From: Lishizhenia tianjinensis
GTDB lineage: Bacteria; Bacteroidota; Bacteroidia; Flavobacteriales_D; Crocinitomicaceae
Assembly: GCF_900116425.1 (NCBI RefSeq)
Contig: NZ_FPAS01000002.1
Span: 16,527-80,526 of the forward strand
DNA length: 64,000 nt
Direction of reading: 5' to 3'
Shown: positions 18,310 through 26,759 of the stretch, piece by piece
Layout of the letters: every line of letters starts with the position of its first letter
Numbering within the stretch: the stretch's first letter is position 1
Notes under the pieces: generated by a model
Told to the model about the DNA's origin: nothing
Seen by the model: only the letters and a program-made list of their open reading frames with translations
Database searches by the model: none
Position numbers and translations under genes: made by a program

Positions 18310-18843
18310 TTAAGATTTTCTGAATTTTTTATACAATTTAATGGCGATCATGAGTCCAACGCCAACACCAAAGAACCCGAGCGTGGCCAAGACCCAATTT
18401 GTAGCGTCTTTTTGCATGACTACAAATACAATTGCGACCATAAATAAAGTTGCGAGTTCATTCCAAAACCTCAATTGAGTTGAGCTCCATTTGATTTCGT
18501 CGCTCTGGAATTTTTTAAATATGCGATGACAAACAAGATTGTAGACAACCAAAAGCACCAACAAATTAAGTTTTACATGCATCCATCCTGCTTTGAGAAG
18601 GAAAGGCTGTTCTATAAAAAGCCAAACTCCGAAACAAATGGTTAAGAGCATTGCAGGTAGGGTAATGATGTACCAAAGTTTACGCTGCATAAACTTAAGT
18701 TGGTCTGAAATAATTTCCTTTTCAGGGGAAGCTTTTAATTGCGCTTCAGCATGATAAATAAAGAGACGGACGATGTAAAAGAGTCCGGCAAACCAAGAAA
18801 TCACAAAGATGATGTGCAGGGCTTTAATTGCTTGTATACTCAT
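18310..18843 (-). CDS. hemJ: HemJ/CopD family protoporphyrinogen oxidase-like membrane protein
   Basis: A 177-residue membrane protein with four or five helices of the CopD/HemJ family. The first helix carries IKALHIIFVISWFAGLFYI with the conserved His, and the middle helix carries KAGWMHVKLNLLVLLV with another. HemJ oxidises protoporphyrinogen IX in the heme pathway. I chose the ATG at 18841-18843 because a good promoter box sits just upstream; a 19-codon extension would begin before that promoter. The leader would be very short or absent. It heads the hemJ-tatD-ansA operon. Confidence 0.87.
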   Translation of the reverse strand: MSIQAIKALHIIFVISWFAGLFYIVRLFIYHAEAQLKASPEKEIISDQLKFMQRKLWYIITLPAMLLTICFGVWLFIEQPFLLKAGWMHVKLNLLVLLVVYNLVCHRIFKKFQSDEIKWSSTQLRFWNELATLFMVAIVFVVMQKDATNWVLATLGFFGVGVGLMIAIKLYKKFRKS

Positions 18844-18848
18844 GGCCC

Positions 18849-18856
18849 CAAAGTTA
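18849..18856 (-). promoter_or_regulatory. -7 box (TAACTTTG) for hemJ
   Basis: TAACTTTG on the minus strand ends only five bases before the hemJ ATG. It therefore predicts a nearly leaderless transcript, and it decides the start codon. A TTTG lies about 25 bases upstream, slightly far for a -33. Confidence 0.55.
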
Positions 18857-18878
18857 TGGATTATTTGGAAGATGCGTG

Positions 18879-19160
18879 ATTCAAAGATTTGAGAATTCAA
18901 AGATTCAAGAAATCGTCTCCCAGTTATCGCTCAGCATGAAGCTCAGCTCGGGAATCGGTAATTGAACGATTAAACGATTCAATGATTAAACGATTCAAAT
19001 TTGAGGGATTTGAAAGATTTGTCTTTCTATATTTAGTCAATACACACTACTCACACTCAGTACTGTTTTTAAATCTTTAAATAGCAAACTGCAAGTTTGC
19101 ACTTAAATTTTTAAATCAATCCCTCGAATGCTTCGAATCATTCAAATCCCTCAAATAAAA
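18879..19160. repeat. Repeat-filled intergenic region with octamer and nonamer arrays
   Basis: No gene is present. Octamer arrays occur at 18879-18910 (ATTCAAAG type) and 18961-19000 (ATTNAANN, five exact 8-base steps). The second passes into 9-base units TTTGAGGGA and TTTGAAAGA (19000-19017). A hairpin element follows at 19071-19117, then more TCAAATCCC-type nonamers up to the aspS terminator. Confidence 0.82.
19071..19117. repeat. Palindromic hairpin element P1 (GCAAACT class)
   Basis: Conserved arms TTTAAATCTTTAAAT and ACTTAAATTTTTAAA flank a perfect 7-bp stem GCAAACT/AGTTTGC (19084-19100) with loop GCA. It is followed by nonamer repeats. Confidence 0.85.
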
Positions 19161-19187
19161 AAAGGTCAACCCTAAAGTTGACCTTTT
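19157..19187 (-). terminator. Intrinsic terminator of aspS
   Basis: AAAGGTCAAC and GTTGACCTTT pair perfectly around CCTAAA. The minus strand continues into a run of T after the stem. It lies just below the aspS stop. Confidence 0.85.
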
Positions 19188-19208
19188 CAATCATTTATTC
19201 AAGTAAAC

Positions 19209-20969
19209 TTACTCAGCACTTTGAATGTTCAAAGCCAAGCTCAATTCAGTTAATTGTTCGTCGTTCAAGGCAGCAGGTGCATCTATCATTACGTCTCTAC
19301 CGCTGTTGTTTTTAGGGAAGGCAATGTAATCTCTAATAGAAGCAGATCCACCCATGGTAGCGACCAATCTATCCAATCCGAAAGCCAATCCTCCGTGTGG
19401 GGGCGCTCCGTATTCGAAGGCACTCATTAGGAAACCAAATTGTTCTTCAGCTTCTTCTTTTGTGAATCCTAGTAAATCGAACATCTTCGCCTGTAATTCT
19501 CTATCGTGAATACGTATAGATCCTCCACCTAATTCAACACCATTCATGGCCAAATCGTAAGCATTTGCTCTTACCTTACCTGGTTCTGTTTGTATCAAGG
19601 CAATATCCTCTTGTTTTGGTGAAGTGAAAGGGTGGTGCATTGCGTGGTAACGACCGCTTTCCTCATCCCATTCCAAAAGAGGGAAATCTACAACCCATAG
19701 CGGTTTGAATACATTTGGATTTCTTAATCCCAATTCATCTCCCATATGTAAACGCAATTCATTCATTTGATTGCGTGTTGTATTTAAATCACCAGATAAT
19801 ACCAATAATAAGTCACCTGGTTTTGCATTGGCTTTATCAGCCCACGCTTGTAAATCTTCTTGTGAGTAGAACTTGTCTACAGAAGATTTGAAAGATCCAT
19901 CTTCGTTACACTTCACGTAAACCAATCCTTTCGCACCAATTTGCGGACGTTGTACCCACTTTGTTAAAGCGTCTAATTGTTTTCTGGTGTAAACTGAACA
20001 TTGCTCAGCATTAATTGCTAATACAACTTCTGCATCATCAAAAACTTTGAACCCTTTGTTTTGAGCAACATCGTTTAAGTTGACGAACTCCATACCAAAA
20101 CGTATGTCTGGTTTATCAGAACCATACTTCTCCATCGCTTCAGCGTAGGTCATACGTGGGAAAGTCTCATCCAATTCCACATTTCTACACGTTCTGAACA
20201 GGTGTTGTACCATTTTTTCGAAAGTGTTCAAAATGTCTTCCTGCTCAACAAAGGACATCTCACAGTCTATCTGTGTAAACTCTGGCTGACGGTCGGCTCT
20301 TAAATCCTCATCTCTAAAACACTTCACAATTTGGTAGTAACGGTCGTAACCAGAAACCATCAATAATTGTTTGAAAGTCTGTGGAGATTGTGGCAAAGCG
20401 TAAAACTCACCTTCATTCATTCTACTTGGAACAACGAAATCACGTGCACCTTCAGGTGTAGATTTAATCAAGTAAGGAGTTTCAACATCTATGAAAGCTT
20501 CAGAGTCTAAGAACTTACGCGTTTCTAAAGCTACTTTATTACGCAATGCAAGTTTTTCTTTCACTACATTTCTACGTAAATCCAAGTAACGGTATTTTGC
20601 TCTAAGCTCTTCACCACCATCTGTATCATCCTCTATAGTGAAAGGAGGCGTTTTAGAGGCGTTTAAAATATTGATTTCAGAAGCGATAATTTCTATCTCT
20701 CCAGTTGGAATATTTGTGTTCTTGCTAGATCTTTCCTTAACGGTTCCTTTAACTTGAATGACGAACTCACGTCCTATTTTTCGAGCTTGAGTAGCCAAAT
20801 CTGCATTATCATCACTGTTCAATGTGATTTGTGTAATTCCGTAACGGTCTCTAACATCTATAAATGTTAATCCACCCAATTCTCGTGAACGTTGAACCCA
20901 ACCACTTAAGGTTACTTCTTGACCAACGTTATCTATTCTTAATTCACCGCAAGTATGTGATCTATACAT
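19209..20969 (-). CDS. aspS: Aspartyl-tRNA synthetase
   Basis: This 586-residue class II synthetase charges tRNA-Asp. Domains run in the bacterial order. An N-terminal OB-fold anticodon-binding domain spans about residues 1-105. The catalytic core carries [25 protein letters not shown] (class II motif 2) and [13 protein letters not shown] (motif 3). The inserted GAD-type domain lies in the middle, followed by HHPFTSP. The size agrees with bacterial-type AspRS. It is a single-gene unit with a clear promoter box upstream and a terminator downstream. Confidence 0.97.
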   Translation of the reverse strand: MYRSHTCGELRIDNVGQEVTLSGWVQRSRELGGLTFIDVRDRYGITQITLNSDDNADLATQARKIGREFVIQVKGTVKERSSKNTNIPTGEIEIIASEINILNASKTPPFTIEDDTDGGEELRAKYRYLDLRRNVVKEKLALRNKVALETRKFLDSEAFIDVETPYLIKSTPEGARDFVVPSRMNEGEFYALPQSPQTFKQLLMVSGYDRYYQIVKCFRDEDLRADRQPEFTQIDCEMSFVEQEDILNTFEKMVQHLFRTCRNVELDETFPRMTYAEAMEKYGSDKPDIRFGMEFVNLNDVAQNKGFKVFDDAEVVLAINAEQCSVYTRKQLDALTKWVQRPQIGAKGLVYVKCNEDGSFKSSVDKFYSQEDLQAWADKANAKPGDLLLVLSGDLNTTRNQMNELRLHMGDELGLRNPNVFKPLWVVDFPLLEWDEESGRYHAMHHPFTSPKQEDIALIQTEPGKVRANAYDLAMNGVELGGGSIRIHDRELQAKMFDLLGFTKEEAEEQFGFLMSAFEYGAPPHGGLAFGLDRLVATMGGSASIRDYIAFPKNNSGRDVMIDAPAALNDEQLTELSLALNIQSAE

Positions 20970-20988
20970 TTCATTCTATTTAGTGCTG

Positions 20989-20996
20989 CAAAAATA
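20989..20996 (-). promoter_or_regulatory. -7 box (TATTTTTG) for aspS
   Basis: TATTTTTG on the minus strand, 19 bases before the aspS start, fits TAnnTTTG. Confidence 0.6.
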
Positions 20997-21249
20997 GGAA
21001 GCTTAATTGAGAATTAAGAATTAAGAAGAAAGAATTACTGGGGTGGATTAGAATCTAGAGCGTCTTTTAATTCATTAAACTTTGTTTAGGTTGAAATATG
21101 AATGATCGAGTGTGACTCAATTTGTAACCAGTGAAGCGTTCTCTAAATACGCTTTTAATTTTTAAGTTAAAGCAACAACACAAGGATTGCATAATGTAAT
21201 AGGTGTTAAATATTTTGCATTTTGTCAAAATTCCAATACTTTTAAGCAA

Positions 21250-21315
21250 GTAAGTAAATTAGCTTATAAATTTCGACCCCTAAATCCTCACTGTTCCTAG
21301 TGGGGATTTAATTTT
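21250..21315 (+). ncRNA. Candidate short transcript with terminator
   Basis: TTTG followed after 19 bases by TACTTTTA (close to TAnnTTTG, one mismatch) ends near 21243. It is followed by about 40 nt and then an 11-bp stem AAATCCTCACT/AGTGGGGATTT (21282-21292, 21299-21309) with a T-rich tail. This predicts a short RNA of about 65 nt. It is unrelated in sequence to the six-copy family. The -7 mismatch lowers confidence. Confidence 0.35.
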
Positions 21316-21330
21316 AATCACCTTACTTAA

Positions 21331-21362
21331 ATTCAACAATTCAACAATTCAAGGATTCAAAT
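21331..21362. repeat. (ATTCAANN) octamer array
   Basis: Four consecutive ATTCAANN units (21331, 21339, 21347, 21355). The reverse complement of the TTGAATNN arrays elsewhere. Confidence 0.85.
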
Positions 21363-21442
21363 TTGATTAATTTGTAATTTAAACCACGCCTAAACTTCTT
21401 GCTCTATACTCACACTATGAACTGTCTCTGCTCATTGTTATT

Positions 21443-21491
21443 CTTTAAATCCTTAAAAAATTCACGCAGTGAAGACTTAAATTTTTAAATC
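21443..21491. repeat. Palindromic hairpin element P2 (TTCAC class)
   Basis: The central stem TTCAC-GCA-GTGAA spans 21461-21473 within TTTAAA-rich arms. Small-RNA promoter A follows about 120 bp downstream. Confidence 0.85.
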
Positions 21492-21556
21492 TCCCTGGTT
21501 CTAATCCCAAACTCTCAAACCATCAAACAACAGCACCCACTTGCGAGAATCCACAG

Positions 21557-21587
21557 TTGACAAGTGTTCCTTCATGTCCTATCTTTG
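21557..21587 (+). promoter_or_regulatory. Promoter of small-RNA unit A
   Basis: TTGAC (TTG 21557-21559), a 20-nt spacer and TATCTTTG (21580-21587) match the Bacteroidota primary sigma consensus. Confidence 0.75.
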
Positions 21588-21591
21588 AAAC

Positions 21592-21683
21592 AAGCTAATC
21601 AACCTAACCTAGCCCCGACCTAAAAACCTATCTAACCTAACCAATGTAAAAGTAAAGCCTCGTTTAATCCGCGGGGCTTTTTG
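21592..21683 (+). ncRNA. Small RNA family, copy A
   Basis: The predicted transcript starts about five bases after TATCTTTG, with AAGCTAATCAACCTAACC near its 5' end. It runs through a 66-nt G-poor, apparently unstructured body with two CCTAACC motifs. It ends at a 9-bp terminator stem AAAGCCTCG/CGGGGCTTT (21654-21662, 21672-21680) and a T-run. There is no open frame worth the name. The intact promoter, constant length and terminator indicate a non-coding RNA; expression is inferred. The downstream flank is the 35-bp palindrome. Confidence 0.68.
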
Positions 21684-21707
21684 CTTTTGACTACGTGCTA
21701 GGGTTCT

Positions 21708-21742
21708 GTTCATTTCTTTTCCATCGATGAAAAGAAACGAAC
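21708..21742. repeat. 35-bp palindrome, copy 1
   Basis: GTTC...GAAC ends enclose TTTCTTTTC and GAAAAGAAA-like arms around ATCGAT; one extra C interrupts perfect symmetry. It follows the terminator of small-RNA copy A. Confidence 0.8.
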
Positions 21743-21984
21743 CAAAGAAAAATCTAGTCGAATCTTAGGAGATTTTCCAACTTTTATCAAAGTTGAAAAC
21801 CGTGGCTCAGACTACGCTACGTGCTCTTTTCCGATTAACATCGGAACGCATCTCCGCAAGTCAGACCACTATCTCTTAAGATACGACGACTTTCATAGAA
21901 TACTACCGCTTCATTTTGTAGGAACATTATTATTTCGTTCATACTTCCTGCCCAATACTCCATCCTAATACTGTATTTCCTTTT

Positions 21985-22031
21985 TTTAAATCTTTAAAAA
22001 ATTCACGCAGTGAAGACTTAAATTTTTAAAT
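21985..22031. repeat. Palindromic hairpin element P3 (TTCAC class)
   Basis: Stem TTCAC-GCA-GTGAA at 22002-22014 within the conserved TTTAAA arms. Small-RNA promoter B follows. Confidence 0.85.
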
Positions 22032-22105
22032 CTCCTTGTTTCCAACCTCTAACTATCGAACAGTCAAACCATCAAACAAAAGCACCCACTTGCGAGAATC
22101 CACAG

Positions 22106-22136
22106 TTGACAAGTGTTCCTTCATGACTTAACTTTG
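22106..22136 (+). promoter_or_regulatory. Promoter of small-RNA unit B
   Basis: TTGAC (22106), 20-nt spacer, TAACTTTG (22129-22136). The only change in the box against copy A is at a position the consensus leaves free. Confidence 0.73.
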
Positions 22137-22140
22137 AAAC

Positions 22141-22231
22141 AAGCTAATCAACCTAACCTAGCCCAGACCTAAAACCTATCTAACCTAACCAATGTAAAAA
22201 TAAAGCCTCGTTTAATCCGCGGGGCTTTTTG
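22141..22231 (+). ncRNA. Small RNA family, copy B
   Basis: Same plan as copy A: a body one base shorter (65 nt between promoter box and terminator) with two CCTAACC motifs, and stem AAAGCCTCG/CGGGGCTTT (22202-22210, 22220-22228) with a T-run. The second 35-bp palindrome follows. Confidence 0.67.
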
Positions 22232-22255
22232 CTTTTGACTACGTGCTAGGGTTCT

Positions 22256-22290
22256 GTTCATTTCTTTTCCATCGATGAAAAGAAACGAAC
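22256..22290. repeat. 35-bp palindrome, copy 2
   Basis: Identical plan to the copy at 21708-21742, directly downstream of small-RNA copy B. Confidence 0.8.
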
Positions 22291-22301
22291 CAACTTGGAC
22301 G

Positions 22302-22341
22302 ATTCAAAGATTCAACAATTCAATAATTCAAGGATTTAAAT
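22302..22341. repeat. (ATTCAANN) octamer array leading into nonamers
   Basis: Five 8-base units (ATTCAAAG, ATTCAACA, ATTCAATA, ATTCAAGG, ATTTAAAT) are followed by 9-base units of the TTTGANGGA type. Confidence 0.85.
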
Positions 22342-22623
22342 TTGATGGATTTGAGGAATTTGATGATTTATTTTAACAGGTTTTATCACACAATTTCTTC
22401 TATACTCACTACTCAAACTCTTTGCTGTTTTTGCTGGGTTCACTTCCCGTCGCTTATTCTTGTTTTAATAAAAAATGTTTTCAAGGCCAGGGTAGATTCA
22501 ACAATTTGAGCGATTTGAAGAATTTGTAATTTAAACCACGCCTAAACTTCTTGCTCAATACTCACACTGTATGCTGTTTTTTCTCACACTGTATGCTGCT
22601 TTTTCTCACGCTCATCACTGTCC

Positions 22624-22672
22624 TTAAATCTTTAAATAGTAAACCAAAAGTTTGCACTTAAATTTTTAAATC
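22624..22672. repeat. Palindromic hairpin element P4 (GCAAACT-like class)
   Basis: Stem GTAAAC/GTTTGC (22639-22655) with one G-T pair between the standard arms. It is followed by TCAAAT-type repeats, not by a small-RNA unit. Confidence 0.8.
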
Positions 22673-22720
22673 AACCCCTCAAATCTTTCAAATCATCAAA
22701 TACTTGAATTTTTGAATAAA

Positions 22721-22755
22721 AAAAAGAGGCTAACCCAATCAGGTAGCCTCTTTTT
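22721..22755 (-). terminator. Intrinsic terminator of the OmpA-family gene
   Basis: A perfect 12-bp stem AAAAAGAGGCTA/TAGCCTCTTTTT (22721-22732, 22744-22755) lies directly after the ompA stop on the minus strand, followed by a T-run. Confidence 0.87.
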
Positions 22756-22774
22756 GTTTGAAAGTTATTATTAA

Positions 22775-24061
22775 TTATTTCGCAAAAGAGAATTCAGCTC
22801 TTCTGTTAATAGCTCTACCTTCAGCAGTTGCATTAGAAGCGATTGGTTGCGTTTCACCGTATTCGTTCATAGTAATTCTGCTTGACTCAACACCTTGTGT
22901 AGTTAAGAAGTTCATTACTGCTGCAGCTCTCTGCTTAGATAAGTTTTGATTGTATTTTTCAGATCCAGAGTTATCTGTGTGACCGTCAACTACTAATTTG
23001 TAAGATGGGTTGTCTTTCATCACTTTCGCAACGTTTTTCAAGATCAATTTATCACCTTCTTTCAAGATAGCTTTGTTTAAGTCAAAGTTAACCATCATGT
23101 TTGGCATGATTCCTCCGAAGTCACCGCCTTTAGATGGACATCCACCTTCTGAAGCAACACCTGCTTCGTTTGGACAGTTGTCTTTATCATCAGCAACACC
23201 ATCACCATCAGCATCAGGACATCCGTTAGCAGAGAATAAACCTGCAGTTTCAGGACACGCATCAAACTCATCAGCAACACCATCACCGTCAGTGTCAACC
23301 ATTACTTCGATTTCTTCACCTTTAGTATTAACTGTAGCTCCTTCTGGAGTATTGTTGTCTTGGTCTAAGTAGTTTGCAACACCATCGTTGTCATCATCCT
23401 TCATACCTTGCTCTATCGCGTCCAAACGAGCTTCGTACTCAGCATTTCTATTTCCAGTTGGTGTCCAATCAGCGTGAGAATCTTTTTTACCTAAGTAAAC
23501 GTTTAATCCTACAGACTGTGTCCAGAAGTATCCATCGAATCCATTTCTGTCATAACCTGGTTCAAAATCGAAATTTGTTTGCTTCGACATAAACATTACT
23601 GCAGAAAGATCTAAGTACATAGACACTCTTTCACCTAACTTCACTCTCGGGGATAGACCCATGGTAAAGTTAGGAAATTTATCATCAAAACCAAAGTTTC
23701 CTCTTTCCCATGAAGCTCCCCAACCTCCACCAAAATGGTAGGTTAAACCAAGGTGATTTGTAAAAGTTTCAAGGTTTAGGATATCAGTTAAATTAAATAC
23801 TCCTTGTATGCTTGAGTGCATTAAGTTGGTGTTCTCATAAGTTTCAAAAGCAAGATTGGCCATTAAACCTACTTTAGAGTTAAACATGTAACGAACATTT
23901 CCTCCCATGTGATGGAAAATTTGTCCTCCATGACTTTCTTGAATTACATTAGGAAAGTGCGATCCGTACTCTAAACCGAGAGACCACTTGTTCATGTCAA
24001 TTTGTTGGCCGAATAAGGATCCAAAGCTTAGGATGCTTACAAAAGTTAGAATTTTTTTCAT
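22775..24061 (-). CDS. OmpA family outer-membrane protein with thrombospondin type-3 repeats
   Basis: A 428-residue outer-membrane protein. It has a signal peptide (MKKILTFVSILSFGSLFG), an N-terminal beta-barrel of about 190 residues, and thrombospondin type-3 calcium-binding repeats (about 218-310, DxDxDGVxD motifs such as DTDGDGVADEFDACPE). The C-terminal OmpA peptidoglycan-binding domain has VDGHTDNSGSEKYNQNLSKQR. It anchors the outer membrane to the cell wall. This domain order is frequent in Bacteroidota. It is a single-gene unit with its own promoter box and a strong terminator. It lies between the repeat region and the polysaccharide locus, facing away from the latter. Confidence 0.92.
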   Translation of the reverse strand: MKKILTFVSILSFGSLFGQQIDMNKWSLGLEYGSHFPNVIQESHGGQIFHHMGGNVRYMFNSKVGLMANLAFETYENTNLMHSSIQGVFNLTDILNLETFTNHLGLTYHFGGGWGASWERGNFGFDDKFPNFTMGLSPRVKLGERVSMYLDLSAVMFMSKQTNFDFEPGYDRNGFDGYFWTQSVGLNVYLGKKDSHADWTPTGNRNAEYEARLDAIEQGMKDDDNDGVANYLDQDNNTPEGATVNTKGEEIEVMVDTDGDGVADEFDACPETAGLFSANGCPDADGDGVADDKDNCPNEAGVASEGGCPSKGGDFGGIMPNMMVNFDLNKAILKEGDKLILKNVAKVMKDNPSYKLVVDGHTDNSGSEKYNQNLSKQRAAAVMNFLTTQGVESSRITMNEYGETQPIASNATAEGRAINRRAEFSFAK

Positions 24062-24083
24062 AGTTATTGTTTTTCAAACGCCA

Positions 24084-24091
24084 CAAAGATA
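24084..24091 (-). promoter_or_regulatory. -7 box (TATCTTTG) for the OmpA-family gene
   Basis: TATCTTTG on the minus strand, 22 bases before the start codon; no exact TTTG at the -33 position. Confidence 0.62.
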
Positions 24092-24461
24092 ACTTTTCTG
24101 ATAAATCAGCTTCTAAAAAGAGAAATTAATTTAATGTTACCAATGGGCTGTTATGTTAGCTGTTACGACGTGATTGTCAAATTAGTTACAGTCAAAATAA
24201 AAATAAATTTCAACTCTACTAAGGGAATAGTGAGATAATTGTGTTTGGTTATTGAGTATGGTGCCAGAAGTTTGAGCGGAATTCGACGATTATTGTAGTT
24301 GTAAAATTTAGGTTTTTCCCTAACTAGTTTAAGAGAGACCCCCCCCCTGAAAAGTGTCGAAGTACACCAGATTGAGTATTAATGACCGCCGAGGTAGGTG
24401 CTATTCAATTATTAACTCAAGCTTAACGAATATGAAGTCATGGATTTGACAATTATTATAC
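24092..24461. other. Intergenic region upstream of the polysaccharide locus
   Basis: No gene. It contains a run of nine C (24339-24347) about 150 bp before the first gene of the locus and otherwise AT-rich sequence. A -7 box for the locus follows at 24462. Confidence 0.6.
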
Positions 24462-24469
24462 TATTTTTG
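24462..24469 (+). promoter_or_regulatory. Candidate -7 box (TATTTTTG) for the polysaccharide locus
   Basis: TATTTTTG lies 30 bases before the ATG of the broken epimerase. A TTTGACA upstream is too close (13 bases) to be an ideal -33. Confidence 0.5.
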
Positions 24470-24499
24470 CGACGTTTATAGAGAAAAACAATCAACTCA

Positions 24500-25456
24500 A
24501 TGCACGAAAAAATACTAATTACTGGTGGAGCTGGTTTTATAGGCTCGAATCTTTGTGAATATTTTCTAAGTAAGGGTTTTGATGTTGTTTGTTTGGATAA
24601 CCTGTCAACAGGTCGCTTGTCTAATATAGAAGAATAAAGAGGTCAGGATGGTTTTTTGTTTGTTGAAGGGGATGTTAGAGATATAGGAACATGTAAAAAG
24701 GCGGTACAGGGTTGTGCCTATGTTTTACATCAAGCAGCGATTGGTTCTGTTCCACGTTCTATTGACAATCCTTTGCGAACAAATGACAACAATGTCAATG
24801 GCTTTTTAAACGTTTTAGTGGCTGCTAGGGACGAGAAGGTGAAACGTATGGTCTACGCTGCGAGTTCATCTACATATGGAGATTTGGCTGAAATGCCAAA
24901 AGTGGAAGACAGAATAGGGATGCCCTTGTCTCCTTACGCGGTTTCAAAATATGTGAATGAATTGTATGCCCATGTATTCGCATTAAATTATGGAATGCAA
25001 CTCGTAGGCTTGCGGTACTTTAATGTATTTGGAAAGAACCAAGATCCGAATGGTGCGTATGCTGCTGTAATACCGAAATTTATCGAGATGATGAAGAAGG
25101 GTGTTTCTCCGACGGTATATGGTGATGGAACACAATCACGGGACTTTACACATGTGAGTAATGTTCTTTTGATGAATGAGCTTGCACTGTTTTCGGAAGA
25201 TGAAAGGGTGTTGAATACGGTTTTTAATACGGCTTGTGGGCAAAACACGAGTCTCTTGGAGTTGTTTGAGATGATCAAAGAACAACTTTTGACCAAAGAT
25301 GCTGGCTTTGATAAGCTTGAATTGAAATTTGAGACAGAGCGTTTAGGAGATGTTAAACATTCTCAGGCAAGTATAGAAAAAGCATATCAAATTTTAGGAT
25401 ATAAACCCGTGACGAAAATTAGGGATGGTATAAGAGAATTGGTTGGAGAATTATAA
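24500..25456 (+). pseudogene. UDP-GlcNAc C4-epimerase (WbpP-like), interrupted by a stop codon
   Basis: The reading frame from ATG 24500 starts with a clean Rossmann motif ([12 protein letters not shown], residues 6-17). It reaches an in-frame TAA at codon 46 (24635-24637) and continues in the same frame to 25456 without any shift. The rest matches WbpP/TviC-type SDR epimerases: HQAAIGSVPRSIDNP, YAASSSTYGD, SPYAVSKYVNELYA (YxxxK), RYFNVFG and DFTHVSNV. A full-length product would be 318 residues. Restarting after the stop would lose the NAD-binding fold, so it is inactive unless the stop is read through or is a sequencing error. The intact gene would supply UDP-GalNAc to the dehydrogenase encoded next. 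Confidence 0.85.
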
Positions 25457-25463
25457 TAATAGA

Positions 25464-26744
25464 ATGAGTAAAGATAAGATAGCAATAATAGGTTTAGGGT
25501 ATGTTGGTCTTCCTTTGGCGAGGTTACTAGCTACGAAATACCCGGTTGTCGGATTTGATATTAATAAAGATAGAGTTGATGAGTTAAACAGCGGACATGA
25601 TTTTACCCTTGAGGTAGAGGACGACGTGTTAAAAGCTGTTTTGAAATCAGCTCCGAACAACGAGATAGGTTTGTATAATTCCGCTGCATTGGAAGATATT
25701 GCGGATGCAAATATTTATATAGTTACCGTACCTACTCCCGTGGATAGACACAATAAACCAGACTTAACACCTTTGTATAGAGCATCGGAAACAGTTGGTA
25801 AGGTGTTAACGAAGGGAGACATAGTGATCTATGAATCTACCGTGTACCCGGGTGTGACAGAAGAAGAATGTGTTCCGGTATTAGAGCGTGTAAGTGGCTT
25901 GAAGTTCAATGAAGATTTTTATGCGGGATACTCACCAGAGCGTATCAACCCAGGGGATAAAGAACATACCGTTGAGAAAATCTTAAAAGTGACTTCTGGA
26001 TCAACGCCCGAAATAGGACAAAGAGTAGATGCTTTGTATAGAAGTGTAATAATTGCAGGAACGCATTTAGCACCTACCATTAAAGTGGCGGAGGCTTCAA
26101 AAGTGATAGAAAACTCACAACGAGATATCAACATTGCTTTTGTAAATGAATTGGCGAAAATATTTAATCTGTTAGAGATAGATACCCAAGCAGTGTTAGA
26201 CGCAGCTTCTACAAAATGGAACTTCCTGCCCTTCAAGCCAGGATTAGTTGGCGGACATTGTATAGGCGTAGACCCTTACTATTTGGCTCAAAAAGCCCAA
26301 GAGAAAGGATACCATCCAGAAATTATTTTAGCAGGACGTAGAATGAACGATGGCATGGGAGAATACGTAGCCTCTCAAATTGTGAAACAAATGATTAAAA
26401 AGGGGATTTCTATTTTAGATTCTACCCTTTTAATGATGGGAGTAACTTTTAAGGAGAACTGTCCAGATGTTCGTAATACAAAAATTGTGGATGTCATTAA
26501 ATCATTAGAATCTTACGGAATAACAGTGGATATCTTTGATCCATGGGCAGAAAAAGAAGAAGTGATGGCGGAATACGGATTGGAGATTTACAATGAACAA
26601 CCCGATAGTAAGTATGATGCTTTGGTGTTAGGAGTATCGCACAAAAAATTTCTATCCACAGATTTAACCATAAATAAAAAGGCAGTGTCCATTGTATACG
26701 ACGTGAAAAGTGTATTGGGAGATGTTGCTGATGCTAAATTATAA
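25464..26744 (+). CDS. UDP-N-acetylhexosamine 6-dehydrogenase (WbpO/TviB-like)
   Basis: A 426-residue nucleotide-sugar dehydrogenase that oxidises the C6 of a UDP-HexNAc to a uronic acid with two NAD+. Seen are the N-terminal Rossmann GLGYVGLPLARLLA, YESTVYPG, the central helix with SKVIENSQRDINIAFVNELA, the catalytic Cys loop GGHCIGVDPYYLA (about residues 265-277), and the C-terminal UDP-binding domain with GVTFKENCPDVRNTK. Next to a WbpP-like gene, the best guess is UDP-GlcNAc/GalNAc dehydrogenase (VipA/TviB type). I chose the ATG at 25464, eight bases after the epimerase stop. Confidence 0.88.
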   Translation: MSKDKIAIIGLGYVGLPLARLLATKYPVVGFDINKDRVDELNSGHDFTLEVEDDVLKAVLKSAPNNEIGLYNSAALEDIADANIYIVTVPTPVDRHNKPDLTPLYRASETVGKVLTKGDIVIYESTVYPGVTEEECVPVLERVSGLKFNEDFYAGYSPERINPGDKEHTVEKILKVTSGSTPEIGQRVDALYRSVIIAGTHLAPTIKVAEASKVIENSQRDINIAFVNELAKIFNLLEIDTQAVLDAASTKWNFLPFKPGLVGGHCIGVDPYYLAQKAQEKGYHPEIILAGRRMNDGMGEYVASQIVKQMIKKGISILDSTLLMMGVTFKENCPDVRNTKIVDVIKSLESYGITVDIFDPWAEKEEVMAEYGLEIYNEQPDSKYDALVLGVSHKKFLSTDLTINKKAVSIVYDVKSVLGDVADAKL

Positions 26745-26759
26745 TCACATTCCTACTTA

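Larger units (their letters stand above)
20997..22720. other. Gene-free repeat region between aspS and ompA
   Basis: About 1.7 kb without any credible coding frame. From left to right it holds a candidate short transcript (about 21250-21315) and an octamer array (21331-21362). Next come hairpin P2, small-RNA unit A and the 35-bp palindrome, then hairpin P3, small-RNA unit B and a second 35-bp palindrome. An octamer array (22302-22341) and hairpin P4 complete it. A recurring segment, CTTGCTCTATACTCACACT then GTATGCTG or a variant, lies near 21400 and 22550. Confidence 0.8.

Noticed and set aside
21067..21249. 60-codon minus-strand frame near the ompA/aspS repeat region
   Set aside because: Odd composition (Cys, Lys and Phe rich), no promoter and no recognisable domain.
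21643..21653. ATG-TAA start-stop motif just before the terminator of small-RNA copy A
   Set aside because: The ATG is ACG in copy C and TTG in copy F while the surrounding RNA is conserved, so a start-stop or leader peptide is not under selection.
24150..24195. A third copy of the ECF promoter ahead of the OmpA gene (a TGTAAC is present)
   Set aside because: The second block AGTCTTACC is absent at the required 16-base spacing.
24500..25456. Frameshift as the cause of the broken epimerase
   Set aside because: Both parts are in the same reading frame; only one codon, TAA at 24635, interrupts it.
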